A stretch of 64,000 nucleotides of DNA from Alcanivoracaceae bacterium. GTDB lineage: Bacteria; Pseudomonadota; Gammaproteobacteria; Xanthomonadales; Marinicellaceae. The stretch's first letter is position 1; every line of letters starts with the position of its first letter. Shown here one piece after another: positions 29,443-38,548 of this stretch. The notes beneath the pieces were generated by a model. That model did no database searches. It was not told the origin of the DNA and worked only from the letters and a program-made list of their open reading frames with translations. The stretch spans positions 38,827 through 102,826 of the forward strand of contig JADGEI010000014.1 in NCBI GenBank assembly GCA_016744455.1, given 5' to 3'. The position numbers and the translations under genes were made by a program.

Positions 29443-29690
29443 GTATTTCCTCTTTTTATATTTAAATTATTTTACCTAAGCTGGTGTTGTTTAATATTAT
29501 TATTCATAGGTAATTTTCATATCAAATAATTTTGACCAAAGAATTCTAGCAGATGTTTTATAACTTTTAAAGTATTTTATTTTACATTTTTCATATAAAA
29601 TTAGCGTTAATAGCTATATTTGTAATTTATTTTATGTATTATCCATTGGTCATAACCCTAAACTATTTCCATAGCCTTCTTATTCGAGCA
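29443..29690. other. Gene-free upstream region of the subtilisin gene
   Basis: Very AT-rich stretch containing the subtilisin leader on the minus strand. I see no open frame with support, and no clean promoter pair. Confidence 0.4.
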
Positions 29691-29697
29691 GGAAAAA

Positions 29698-29908
29698 TGT
29701 ATTTATTTTTAGAAAAAATTGGTATGTCTGTAATAACTACAACAATCGTGTCATTATTATTAAACCATTACCTTATTGCATATGGTATCTTGAAATCTCA
29801 ACATTAAAAAATGGGTTAACTAAAGGTTTTCTTGATAATGATTTAATCGGCACTGGTATCCTTGCTTACATTACAGGCATTGTATTAGGTTCCAAGACTT
29901 GGAGGTAG
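29698..29908 (+). pseudogene. Possible small membrane protein gene broken by a frameshift
   Basis: An ATG at 29698 follows AGCAGGAAAA, a fair ribosome-binding site, and reads 36 residues (MYLFLEKIGMSVITTT start, hydrophobic helix) to a TAA at about 29804. Shifting one base in that region opens a frame that continues STLKNGLTKGFLDND and a second hydrophobic segment (TGILAYITGIVLG) to a TAG at 29908. Together they would give a two-helix protein of about 70 residues. Either a decayed gene, a sequencing error, or chance in an AT-rich spacer. Confidence 0.3.
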
Positions 29909-29996
29909 GCCACAATTGGGCTAGCTATAAAATATTTTGATGGATAAATTTATGATTAAGATAAGAAGTTATGGCTTAATATAATGAAAACAACTA

Positions 29997-30770
29997 TCAA
30001 TTAGTTTTAGAGGATAACTTTGAATAAGCATTCTTGAATTTTTCTAAATCTTCTGGTGTATCAATTCCATGAGGCATTTCTGCTATCGCTTGTTTAGCAA
30101 TAATTTTATAACCATAAGAAAGTGCTCGTAATTGCTCAAGTGATTCCGTTTGTTCTAACTTGGATAATTGCATTTGTGAAAACTGTTTAAGGAATTTGGC
30201 CCGATAGGCGTACAAGCCAATATGATGCTTGTAATCAACATTCTTATCTAATTTTTTGTCAGCAAAAGTATCTCTAGAATATGGGATCGCCGAACGAGAA
30301 AAATAGAGGGCATTATCACTATTATCCGTAACCACTTTTACATTATTAGGATTAATCAAATCATCAAAACTTACAATTCTTTGAAATAGTGTTGCAATCG
30401 CAGCATGAGGATTATCTACGAGTGCATTGATTAATTGTTCAATGTTTGGCTTTGGTGTCATTGGTTCATCACCTTGATAATTAACGACTATGGTATCATC
30501 TGACCAATTCATAATTCTTGCAACTTCTGCCAATCTATCGGTGCCGGATTGATGATTTTCATCTGTCATAACAGCCTGATACCCATGGTTTTCTACACAT
30601 GATTTAATCCTTACATCATCTGTCGCAACTAGAATATGTTTAGCATTAATAGTATTGGCTGATTCTAACGCCCAAACAATTAGAGGTTTACCATTAATTT
30701 CCAATAACGGCTTACCGGGCAACCTAGTTGACTGATAACGTGCTGGTAAACATACAACAATCTCTGACAT
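29997..30770 (-). CDS. kdsB: CMP-Kdo synthetase (3-deoxy-manno-octulosonate cytidylyltransferase)
   Basis: 257 residues. Activates Kdo with CTP for lipopolysaccharide inner core synthesis. The signature ARYQSTRLPGKPLLEINGKP lies at the N-terminus, followed by VATDD, NYQGDEP and YFSRSAIPYSRD, all standard. Start overlaps the lpxK stop by one base (TAATG). Last gene of the exbB-exbD-msbA-lpxK-kdsB operon. Confidence 0.98.
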   Translation of the reverse strand: MSEIVVCLPARYQSTRLPGKPLLEINGKPLIVWALESANTINAKHILVATDDVRIKSCVENHGYQAVMTDENHQSGTDRLAEVARIMNWSDDTIVVNYQGDEPMTPKPNIEQLINALVDNPHAAIATLFQRIVSFDDLINPNNVKVVTDNSDNALYFSRSAIPYSRDTFADKKLDKNVDYKHHIGLYAYRAKFLKQFSQMQLSKLEQTESLEQLRALSYGYKIIAKQAIAEMPHGIDTPEDLEKFKNAYSKLSSKTN

Positions 30771-31756
30771 TATTTTAATTTTTCCTCAATAATTTCTAGT
30801 ATTTCATTTTTAGTTTCTTGCTTTACAACAAGCTTCAACACAACTACCCAGACATTATTGAGCTTCATGTCTTGGCATTTTACCGCATCTTTCTCAGTAA
30901 TAAAAATTGGATAATCATTGTCAAATTTAAAATACTGTTTAGTTAATTGCTCATGGTCATTTAACGGATGTTTAATCACAGCTAATCCGAGAGCAGATAA
31001 CATCGAAAAAAAACTATCAGGATGAGCAATACCTGCCATTGCATTAATATGTTGGTTTCTAAACGATTCAATAGACTTTTGGTTTTTGGTATCACCGAGA
31101 GCATAAACCAATAATGGTTGGTATTCAAAATAATACTGTTGCTGTTTTATGCCTTTGTAAACAACCATATCAACAGAACGTAGTCGCGTTGGCAATTCTC
31201 GTAAAGGCCCCGCTGGTAACAACCTTTGATTTCCTAACCCGTATTTTGCATCGATTAAAGCAATTTCAACATCTCTTCCTAATGCATAATGCTGCATTCC
31301 ATCATCTGAAACAATAATATCAACAGAGTAATCTTTTAACAGACGCTTAGCAGCTTTGATACGGTTATTCCCAACAAACACAGGAGCATCTGTATGCCGT
31401 GCAATCAACAAAGCCTCATCACCACTTGCTTTTGCAGCAGTCTGAGGTATTACTAGCATGGGTTCTTGTTCTCTCTTACCTCCATATCCGCGAGAAATCA
31501 CACCAACTTTATAGCCTTTAGCTTTTAATTGATTGACCAGCCAGATGACAAAAGGCGTCTTCCCAACACCACCAACACTTATGTTTCCTACAATAACAAC
31601 AGGGCATTTTATCTTGTGTATTTTTAGCACTCCTATACTATAAAATTTTCGTCTTATACGTGATACAATGGCAAATATCTTTTCTAACAGTTTATACCTT
31701 AAAGGAATTTTGGCTTCGTGATACCAAATTTGATTGAATTTTTGCTGTGTTGACAT
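30770..31756 (-). CDS. lpxK: Tetraacyldisaccharide 4'-kinase (lipid A biosynthesis)
   Basis: 328-residue membrane-associated kinase that phosphorylates the lipid A disaccharide. Contains the P-loop-like GNISVGGVGKTPFVIWL, ISRGYGG, the DDGMQHYALGRDVEIALID segment and LLPAGPLRELPTRL. Starts two bases after the msbA stop. Length normal for the family. Confidence 0.98.
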   Translation of the reverse strand: MSTQQKFNQIWYHEAKIPLRYKLLEKIFAIVSRIRRKFYSIGVLKIHKIKCPVVIVGNISVGGVGKTPFVIWLVNQLKAKGYKVGVISRGYGGKREQEPMLVIPQTAAKASGDEALLIARHTDAPVFVGNNRIKAAKRLLKDYSVDIIVSDDGMQHYALGRDVEIALIDAKYGLGNQRLLPAGPLRELPTRLRSVDMVVYKGIKQQQYYFEYQPLLVYALGDTKNQKSIESFRNQHINAMAGIAHPDSFFSMLSALGLAVIKHPLNDHEQLTKQYFKFDNDYPIFITEKDAVKCQDMKLNNVWVVVLKLVVKQETKNEILEIIEEKLK

Positions 31757-31758
31757 AA

Positions 31759-33498
31759 TTATTGAGGTGAAACTTGTATTCTGTGTAGTTTTGCGTAAAT
31801 GCCATTTTGATCAATTAATTGTTGATGGCTGCCTACCTCAGCAATTTTTCCAGCTGACATAACAACCACACTATCACTCTTTTCAATTGTTGATAAGCGA
31901 TGAGCAATAACGAGTGTTGTCCGACCAATCATAACTTTTTCCAAGGCTGATTGAATTAATTTTTCTGATTCAGAATCCAAGGCAGAAGTTGCTTCATCTA
32001 ATATAAGTAATGGAGCATCTTTTAAAATAGCCCTTGCTATGGCAATTCGTTGTCTTTGCCCACCAGATAATCGTGTTCCATTCTCGCCAAGAATGGTTTC
32101 AAATCCTTCAGGTAGTTTTTCAATAAATTCGTATGCATTCGCTTTAACCGCCGCTTGTTTAATTTCTGCAAAACTAGCTGTTTTGTTGCCACCATAAGCA
32201 ATGTTTTTTGCGACTGTATCGTTAAACAAAACAACATTCTGATCAACAAATGCCATATGCTCTCTTAAGCTATCTAAACTGAAATTATTAATAGCAACAT
32301 TGTTTAACAGTAATTTTCCTTTGGTATAAGGGTAAAATCGCGGAACCAAGTTGACCAAAGTGCTTTTTCCTCCACCTGATTCGCCCACAAAAGCCACAGT
32401 TTGCCCTGCTTTAATGTTTAAATTAATTCCAGATAAAGCCTGAGTACCATCGTTATAAACAAAAGACATGTTTTCAAATCTAATAGCTATATCTTTTGCA
32501 TCGAGTATTTGCTTGCCTTCATCAGTTTCTGAATCTTGATCCAAGATATAAAAGATACTATCAGCTGCCGCTAATGTTCGTTGAATCATTGCACTAGAAT
32601 CCGCCATTTTTTTTAATGGTGGCAACATAGCCATCATTGATAAAATAAATGACATAAATTTTCCACCAGTCCATTGCTCAATCTCTCCAGGCATAGTCGC
32701 AAAATAGATAATTATAGCTAGTGCACAGGCAGTTAGTATTTGTACTGTTGATGTCGACAATGCACGAATTGCTACCACTTTCATATTGAGGTAGCGGTTT
32801 TGGTTATTAACCTTATTAAAGCGATTTTTTTCATCAGCTTGACCAGCAAAAACTCGAACAACCTTTTGACCTTTTACAACTTCTTCTACCACCTCACTTA
32901 CACCTGACATGGAATTCTGTATACGATGGCTAATTTTTCTAAATCGTTTATTTACAACTGCTATAATCAACGCAACTATTGGAACTAAAACAAAAACTAC
33001 CAAAGTTAATTCAACACTTTGATATAACATCACCCCAATTAGAGCCATAATTGTTAAAATGTCTTTGATGATATTAATAACGGTTGTAGACACTCCCATT
33101 GCCATCATTTCAATATCATAAGTCATACGAGAAATAAGACCACCCGTAGTTTCTTTATCAAAAAAAGAACTTGGTAACTGTAGATATTTAGCAAAGACTA
33201 ATTGACGTAAATCCGCAATAACTTGCCTCCCAACCCAATTAAGCCCATAAGTTGAAAGATAATTCCCTATACCTCGCACAATAAATATTATGATAATAAC
33301 CCAGGGTAAAGCTTTAATAACAGTTTTATCATGGTTACCAAAAGCATCATCAATTAAATACTGAAACAGCATCATAAATGACCCATTTACTGCAGCATCT
33401 AAAATAGCCCCGAAGATTGCAATGGTCAATACCAACTTGTACGGTTTTGCATAACTCCAAACTCGACTAAAAGGGGTTTTTTGCAATTCTGCTGACAT
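31759..33498 (-). CDS. msbA: MsbA, lipid A export ABC transporter
   Basis: 579-residue half-transporter: six membrane helices in the N-terminal 320 residues and a C-terminal ATPase with Walker A GESGGGKST, signature LSGGQRQRIAIARA, Walker B LLILDEATSALD and H-loop IAHRLST. Flips lipid A core across the inner membrane. The place directly before lpxK supports MsbA over other exporters of the same family. One base separates it from exbD. Confidence 0.97.
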   Translation of the reverse strand: MSAELQKTPFSRVWSYAKPYKLVLTIAIFGAILDAAVNGSFMMLFQYLIDDAFGNHDKTVIKALPWVIIIIFIVRGIGNYLSTYGLNWVGRQVIADLRQLVFAKYLQLPSSFFDKETTGGLISRMTYDIEMMAMGVSTTVINIIKDILTIMALIGVMLYQSVELTLVVFVLVPIVALIIAVVNKRFRKISHRIQNSMSGVSEVVEEVVKGQKVVRVFAGQADEKNRFNKVNNQNRYLNMKVVAIRALSTSTVQILTACALAIIIYFATMPGEIEQWTGGKFMSFILSMMAMLPPLKKMADSSAMIQRTLAAADSIFYILDQDSETDEGKQILDAKDIAIRFENMSFVYNDGTQALSGINLNIKAGQTVAFVGESGGGKSTLVNLVPRFYPYTKGKLLLNNVAINNFSLDSLREHMAFVDQNVVLFNDTVAKNIAYGGNKTASFAEIKQAAVKANAYEFIEKLPEGFETILGENGTRLSGGQRQRIAIARAILKDAPLLILDEATSALDSESEKLIQSALEKVMIGRTTLVIAHRLSTIEKSDSVVVMSAGKIAEVGSHQQLIDQNGIYAKLHRIQVSPQ

Positions 33499-33499
33499 A

Positions 33500-33916
33500 T
33501 TATTTTTGACTTTGAGTTGTCGCTATAGAAACACTTACAAAATCCAAATCAGCTAATACATCCATGACTGTAACGACATGTTTATGTGCTGCATTTGCAT
33601 CTGCTCTAATTACTACTGGTGGTTTTTCCCCAGATTTTACAAGCTGCTTCAAACTATTGGCAATGCTTCCGTATTGTGAATTGAGAACTTCATTATTATT
33701 GAGGTAGATAGCCCCTTTTTGACTTATAGAAATAATAATTTGATTTTTTTCCTGATTTTTTACTTTTTCTGTAGCTTCTGGCAGTTCAATTTTTAATTTA
33801 GCTTGTTTCTCAAAAGTCGTTGTGACCATAAAAAATATCAATAATAAAAAAACCACATCAATCAAAGAAGTCATATTCAACTTTGGGCTTGGGTTTGTTT
33901 CTTTAATAAATTTCAT
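33500..33916 (-). CDS. exbD: ExbD/TolR-family biopolymer transport protein
   Basis: 138 residues with one N-terminal membrane helix carrying the proton-path aspartate in NMTSLIDVVFLLLIFFMVTTTF, then a periplasmic domain ending in VIRADANAAHKHVVTVMDVL. I start at 33916 (MKFIKETNPSPKLNMTS), four bases after the exbB stop; an ATG at 33937 overlapping exbB is possible and neither has a strong ribosome-binding site. Works with ExbB as a proton-driven stator; its partner in this locus is not established. Confidence 0.92.
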   Translation of the reverse strand: MKFIKETNPSPKLNMTSLIDVVFLLLIFFMVTTTFEKQAKLKIELPEATEKVKNQEKNQIIISISQKGAIYLNNNEVLNSQYGSIANSLKQLVKSGEKPPVVIRADANAAHKHVVTVMDVLADLDFVSVSIATTQSQK

Positions 33917-33920
33917 AGTG

Positions 33921-34529
33921 TTATTTTTTTGATCCATCTATAGAATCAATCAAGTCCATAACTTGTTGTTCAATAACTATTGTTTGATCAGTAATTTTTG
34001 TTTTGAAATGCCGATGAAACAACATAGCAGGTATTGCAACAACTAAACCAGCTGCCGTGGTAATTAAGGCTTGAGAAATGCCTGTTGCTAAGTGAGCCGC
34101 ATCTCCAACACCGTGCGCATTGATGGCAGCAAAAACTTTAATCATCCCAATAACTGTTCCAAGTAAACCTAACAATGGGGATACCTCCGCAATTACTGAC
34201 AACCAATTCAAAGGTTTTTCCATCTTATGTACAGCATGCCTTCCTGCATCTTCAACAGTTTCAACAATAGCTTCACGTGGTAATTCACGGTTGCGTAGTG
34301 CAGAACTCATGACATAACCCAGTGGAGAATTTTCTTCCAATTGAGATATATGCTTAGCATCTAAATGCTTTGATTTTGACCATTTGATAACCTGATCTTT
34401 TAAATCCGCAGGAATTACATCCTTATCACGTAATGACCAAAACCTTTCACCAACAATCATCATTGCCAAAGTCATTAAGATTAAAATAAAGATCATAACG
34501 ATACCGCCAGAGGAAACTATTTCTAACAT
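33921..34529 (-). CDS. exbB: ExbB/TolQ/MotA-family proton channel protein
   Basis: 202 residues with three membrane helices: one at the N-terminus, and a pair around PLNWLSVIAEVSPLLGLLGTVIGMI and ATGISQALITTAAGLVVAIPAMLF, the TolQ/ExbB signature with its conserved glycines, Thr and Pro. First gene of the lipid A/Kdo operon; in related bacteria it follows comEC, which is not seen here. Confidence 0.95.
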   Translation of the reverse strand: MLEIVSSGGIVMIFILILMTLAMMIVGERFWSLRDKDVIPADLKDQVIKWSKSKHLDAKHISQLEENSPLGYVMSSALRNRELPREAIVETVEDAGRHAVHKMEKPLNWLSVIAEVSPLLGLLGTVIGMIKVFAAINAHGVGDAAHLATGISQALITTAAGLVVAIPAMLFHRHFKTKITDQTIVIEQQVMDLIDSIDGSKK

Positions 34530-34668
34530 GGACTATCTACCAAAAATTTAATATCGAGATATTATAATAACTATTGTTGTCATTGTGTTAAAAACTTTAT
34601 TTAATTTGTAAAAAGGAATAGAGTTCATTATCCACTGATATACTAAACAACCACAATTGAGTCTACAG

Positions 34669-34694
34669 GTTGGCTACAGAGGTACAAAGCCAAC
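34669..34694. repeat. Inverted repeat GTTGGCT/AGCCAAC
   Basis: GTTGGCT (34669-34675) and AGCCAAC (34688-34694) around a 12-base loop, in the spacer upstream of exbB. The same GTTGGCT word opens the REP-like element 86 bases further on. Confidence 0.45.
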
Positions 34695-34752
34695 ACTGTA
34701 TATATATTAGTATAATAAGTTTAAATAATGTATGAGACTACTGTTAGTCTGC

Positions 34753-34783
34753 CGTTGGCTGCGCAAGCTTAGCCCAACCTACA
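34753..34783. repeat. REP-like palindrome
   Basis: GTTGGCT, a ten-base centre (GCGCAAGCTT) and AGCCCAAC, with one unpaired C. On the minus strand it reads GTAGGTTGGGCTAAGC and onward, the style of short GTAGGTTGGG repeats scattered between genes in many proteobacteria. Extra copies outside the window would confirm. Confidence 0.45.
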
Positions 34784-34804
34784 TCACTATGTGCTTTTCA
34801 TTCA

Positions 34805-35269
34805 TTAAGATTTGTGATTAATTTTGTTAATATTAATAATTAACTCAAAATCAACTTTACTATTTGTGTTAATCCTAGTTGGCCAATTATTATGATCATA
34901 ATAAAGCCCACTTTTTATTTGAGATGGGTTATTAGCATCAATAATCAACCCACCAACTCGATCCATATCATTTAAAAAACCTTTATATTTAATTAGTGTT
35001 GGAGCAATATAAAATATTTCTTTGCAATTCAAACTAAAATATAGTGGTTTATATATACCACTAGGCAAGTCTATTTCTTCATATAGCATTCCTCTTGATG
35101 TAGATATTATTTTAAAATTTTCTTTAACAATTAGATAAGTATTTATAGGTTCAACACCATTTATATTCTGATGACAATACTTCTTTTCATGTATAGACTT
35201 AACTCCTCTACTAGTACAACCTATCAAAGACACAGCTATTAAAGTAATAATTATCAGTCTAAATTTCAT
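34805..35269 (-). CDS. Small lipoprotein of unknown function
   Basis: 154 residues. The N-terminus has a lipoprotein signal (KFRLIIITLIAVSLIGC) with the modified cysteine at residue 18. The mature part has two further cysteines (near 32 and 82) that may form a disulfide, and a beta-rich look (YCHQNINGVEPINTYLIV; IYKPLYFSLNCKEIFYI). I do not recognise a family. Spacers on both sides contain inverted repeats, so it appears to be a stand-alone gene. Confidence 0.72.
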   Translation of the reverse strand: MKFRLIIITLIAVSLIGCTSRGVKSIHEKKYCHQNINGVEPINTYLIVKENFKIISTSRGMLYEEIDLPSGIYKPLYFSLNCKEIFYIAPTLIKYKGFLNDMDRVGGLIIDANNPSQIKSGLYYDHNNWPTRINTNSKVDFELIININKINHKS

Positions 35270-35361
35270 ATATTTCTATAGTTTTTACAGTTGTAATCAT
35301 GTTTTCTCATAATCATTGTTCAGATTTTTCATCCTTATGATTAAATTTGCGTACTCTGAAT

Positions 35362-35396
35362 GTGCTCGTCTATGTCATACGTAAACATCGGAGCAC
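35362..35396. repeat. Interrupted hairpin downstream of the acyl-CoA reductase gene
   Basis: GTGCTC (35362-35367) and GAGCAC (35391-35396) pair, with an inner ATGT/ACAT pair and a nine-base loop. No T run follows on either strand. Confidence 0.45.
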
Positions 35397-35462
35397 CCAA
35401 ACGTCACTTCATTAATGTTTTTCAATTTAGTACTTTTAAATTTTGCTTAGAAAGTTTAGATT

Positions 35463-35558
35463 TTTCTTCCTAATGGTTGGAAATCCGCACGGAGAATATG
35501 AGTATATAGGACATACATGATTATTCGAGTACGGATTTACGACCATTAGGGAGGAAAA
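35463..35558. repeat. Long imperfect inverted repeat downstream of the acyl-CoA reductase gene
   Basis: Arms of about 34 bases (35463-35497 and 35523-35558) separated by 25 bases. Shared blocks are CCTAATGGT, AAATCCG and GAAT with their complements CGGATTT and ACCATTAGG on the other side. It ends 23 bases from the reductase stop. It could act as a terminator or be a small non-autonomous mobile element; I see no target-site duplication. Confidence 0.6.
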
Positions 35559-35581
35559 GATATTCTTTATCAGCAAAATTT

Positions 35582-37564
35582 TTACCAGTGGACACCTTTC
35601 ATTAGAGAGGCAAATGCGACTTGTTCGGGCGATGTCGTTCTACCAGTTGATTTTTTTCCTTGAGCCGCTGCCGAATCAGGAAACATATTAAATGCTGAGT
35701 TCATAATTACTTCCATCGATTTAGGAGCTAACGCATGTGTTACTTGAGCAAATATACCTAAACGCGTTGCTATACGTTGTGGTCTCCTAATGATTGCATC
35801 CTTGACCATGTCAGCAGCCTCTTCTGGTGAAATAGTCGGAACATTATCATACATTTTAGTTGGTGCAATCATCGGTGTACGTACCAATGGCATATTAATA
35901 GTGGTAAAGGCAACATTGGTGTCATTAAATTCTGCTGCTGCACAACGTGAAAACGCGTCAAGTGCTGCTTTTGATGCCACATAAGCTGAAAACCGTGGTG
36001 CATTGGTCAAAACCCCTATTGATGAAATATTGACAACTTGTCCATAACGTTTTTCAGTCATTCCAGGTAAAAAACCCATTATCAAGCGTAGACAACCGAA
36101 ATAATTTAACTGCATAGTGCGCTCATAATCATGAAACCGATCATAACTTAACGCAATTGAACGCCGGATTGAACGCCCAGCATTATTGACTAAAATATCA
36201 ATACTTCCTAAATCTTTTGTAACATCTTCAATTAATTTATCTGCCGACTCCATGTCTGACAAATCACAAGTATAAAGTGATGTTTTAGAACCTTCTTTAT
36301 TCATCATATTCTGGGTTTCTAATAATTTTTCCATGCCTCGAGCAACCATAACAACGTGAGCGCCAGCCCTTCCTAGCATGATAGCTGTGGCCTGCCCTAT
36401 GCCTGATGAAGCACCTGTCACCAAGACTTTTTTACCAGCAACTCGGCCCTTCAAAGAGCGATCTATAAATAAATCAGGATCTAAGTTTCGTTCCCAATAA
36501 TCCCATAGTTTCCATGCATACTTTCTAAGGTCTGGCACTTCGATTCCTGTGCCTTTTAATAGTTTAACTGTGTCTCGGTTATCAAAGCGCGTAGGGTAAT
36601 TGATGAAACTCAAGACTCCAGGTGGAATACCTAAGCCTTCCATCACTTGTTTGCGAATCCTACGAACTGGAGACAACATCATTAACCCTTGTTTAACCGC
36701 ACCTGGGATGAAATTAAAAATTCTGGCATCAATACGCATTGTCATTAGAGGTGCATGTGCAGCACGAGAAAATATATTTAATACTTCACCAATTTTACGT
36801 GGCTTAGAGTCAGTTAAATGAAAACATTTCCCATGTTGCCCCTTTGCATGAGCAATATGATCCATTGCATCAACAACATAATCAACTGGAACCATATTAA
36901 GGCGCCCACCTTCAAGGCCCATTGTCGGCATCCAAGATGGTAACATTTTGCGCATTTTTTGAATGAGTTTAAAAAAGTAATAAGGACCATCAATTTTGTC
37001 AATTTCACCAGTTTCTGAATGGCCTAATACCATCGCTGGACGATAAATTTGAAATGGTACTTTGCATTCACGACGAACAACGCCTTCAGATTCGTGTTTG
37101 GTTTTAAAATAAGGATTATCCAATCCTTCGGCCTCATCAAACATATCTTCACGAAAAACACCGTTGTACAATCCTGCAGCAGCTATTGATGACACATGAT
37201 GAAAACATTTAGCCTTTACTGATTCTGCAAATTCAATCGCACTTCGTGAGCCGCCGACATTTGCAGCTTCCTGATCTTCCATTGAAGCTTTCATGTCATA
37301 AATAGCTGCCAAATGAAATAAGTGTTTAATTTTACCCTGCAATTCATCACGATTCTTTTTACTTACACCCAAATTATTTTTTGTTAAGTCTCCAGTAATT
37401 GCAACCACCCTATTTTTAGGTGCATCAATTTTCTTCAATAACTCATTAAGTTTTTTCTTTGAGCCTGACCTTACTAATACATAAATTTTACCTTTACGAT
37501 CAAATAGTTTTGGTAGTAGATGTGAACCGATAAATCCAGTTGCGCCTGTAACGAAATATGCCAT
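35582..37564 (-). CDS. Fatty alcohol-forming acyl-CoA reductase (two-domain, Marinobacter type)
   Basis: 660-residue fusion of two short-chain dehydrogenase domains. The N-terminal extended SDR has GATGFIG at residues 7-13 and the catalytic pair Tyr152/Lys156 (PYFKTKHESE). After a linker (DYWERNLDPDLFIDRSLKG) comes a second, classical SDR from about residue 375 with GASSGIGQA, NNAGRSIRRS and YVASKAALDAF. This order, length and the linker closely match the Marinobacter enzyme that reduces fatty acyl-CoA through aldehyde to fatty alcohol, the precursor of wax esters. It diverges from an acyl-CoA-binding protein gene. A wax ester synthase is not in the window. Confidence 0.92.
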   Translation of the reverse strand: MAYFVTGATGFIGSHLLPKLFDRKGKIYVLVRSGSKKKLNELLKKIDAPKNRVVAITGDLTKNNLGVSKKNRDELQGKIKHLFHLAAIYDMKASMEDQEAANVGGSRSAIEFAESVKAKCFHHVSSIAAAGLYNGVFREDMFDEAEGLDNPYFKTKHESEGVVRRECKVPFQIYRPAMVLGHSETGEIDKIDGPYYFFKLIQKMRKMLPSWMPTMGLEGGRLNMVPVDYVVDAMDHIAHAKGQHGKCFHLTDSKPRKIGEVLNIFSRAAHAPLMTMRIDARIFNFIPGAVKQGLMMLSPVRRIRKQVMEGLGIPPGVLSFINYPTRFDNRDTVKLLKGTGIEVPDLRKYAWKLWDYWERNLDPDLFIDRSLKGRVAGKKVLVTGASSGIGQATAIMLGRAGAHVVMVARGMEKLLETQNMMNKEGSKTSLYTCDLSDMESADKLIEDVTKDLGSIDILVNNAGRSIRRSIALSYDRFHDYERTMQLNYFGCLRLIMGFLPGMTEKRYGQVVNISSIGVLTNAPRFSAYVASKAALDAFSRCAAAEFNDTNVAFTTINMPLVRTPMIAPTKMYDNVPTISPEEAADMVKDAIIRRPQRIATRLGIFAQVTHALAPKSMEVIMNSAFNMFPDSAAAQGKKSTGRTTSPEQVAFASLMKGVHW

Positions 37565-37658
37565 AATTATTACCCTTTAAAATTTTGTATTGATGTTATA
37601 TCCATGTATTGTATAATAAATGACTCTATTTAAAAATAACATTTTTGGAAATATAATT

Positions 37659-37916
37659 ATGAGTGATTTAACAGATCAATTTAAACAAGCCCAGGAAGAC
37701 ATCAAAACACTAACTGAAAAACCCAGTGATGATGTTATGTTAGAACTTTACTCTTTATTCAAACAAGGAACTGATGGTGATGTAACAGGTGATCGACCTG
37801 GTTTTTTTGATTTTGTTGGTGGGGCAAAATTTGACGCACGTGAAAAACTTAAAGGCATGAGTAACGAAGATGCCATGCAAAAATACATCGGTAAGGTTAA
37901 TTCACTAGTTGGTTAA
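37659..37916 (+). CDS. Acyl-CoA-binding protein
   Basis: 85 residues, the exact size of classical ACBP. The fold signatures LYSLFKQGTDGDVTG, RPGFFDFVGGAKFDAREKLKG and AMQKYIGKVNSL are present, with the Tyr and Lys residues that hold the CoA phosphate. I start at the ATG at 37659 (MSDLTDQF), after a GGAA ribosome-binding site; an ATG at 37620 would add 13 unsupported residues. It binds long-chain acyl-CoA and could present substrate to the divergent acyl-CoA reductase. ACBPs are scattered in bacteria, so this placement is informative. Confidence 0.93.
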   Translation: MSDLTDQFKQAQEDIKTLTEKPSDDVMLELYSLFKQGTDGDVTGDRPGFFDFVGGAKFDAREKLKGMSNEDAMQKYIGKVNSLVG

Positions 37917-37917
37917 A

Positions 37918-38541
37918 ATGAAGACCAAGGAAAGAATTGTCGCAACAGCTTTACAACTTTTTAACGAGGAAGGTGAGCCCAATGTTACAACCAATCACAT
38001 TGCTGATGAAATGGACATTTCTCCAGGGAACTTGTACTACCACTATCGCTCAAAAGATGACATTATTTGGCAAATCTTTCAAAACTATGAAGAAAAAATT
38101 CGGCAAGTTCTGAGCCAAAAAAATGTCAATTATGCATCACTTGAAGACATGTGGTTTTATTTACATATGGTATTTGAGGTAATTGCTGAATTCCGTTTTT
38201 TGTACCGAAACTTAATACAGTTAATGAACCGTATTGATTTTTTAAAACGTCATTTTCGCCGAATTCTTGCAATGAAATCACAAACAGCTTTAGCAATTAT
38301 GACCAATTTATCTGAAAAAAACTTATTAAATGCAGATAAACAAACCATTGCGTCACTAGCAGATCAAATTGCGTTAACAGCAACTTTTTGGTTAAATTAT
38401 TCAATCGCTATTTATGATGATGATTTTGATGAAGAAAAGAAGCTTTCTCATGGAATTTTTCATATAATGCGGATGGTCGCCCCTTTTCTAACCGAGAAGG
38501 ATAAGGCGCTTCTCGATGAACTATCCACACAATACTTATAA
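37918..38541 (+). CDS. TetR-family transcriptional regulator
   Basis: 207 residues: an N-terminal helix-turn-helix (VTTNHIADEMDISPGNLYYHYRSKDDII at about 25-52, here shortened: MDISPGNLYYHYRSK) and an all-helical ligand domain. The ATG follows the acyl-CoA-binding protein stop by one base; a TTG 9 bases earlier is less likely. Its place beside ACBP and the acyl-CoA reductase suggests that it senses acyl-CoA or fatty acid and controls this module. It is not a close match to PsrA in the recognition helix. Confidence 0.92.
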   Translation: MKTKERIVATALQLFNEEGEPNVTTNHIADEMDISPGNLYYHYRSKDDIIWQIFQNYEEKIRQVLSQKNVNYASLEDMWFYLHMVFEVIAEFRFLYRNLIQLMNRIDFLKRHFRRILAMKSQTALAIMTNLSEKNLLNADKQTIASLADQIALTATFWLNYSIAIYDDDFDEEKKLSHGIFHIMRMVAPFLTEKDKALLDELSTQYL

Positions 38542-38548
38542 AAACTAT

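Noticed and set aside
37918..38541. TetR gene as the PsrA regulator of the palindrome at 54861
   Set aside because: Its recognition helix (DISPGNLYYHY) differs from the PsrA type, and no copy of the palindrome lies near its own gene or the divergent acyl-CoA reductase.
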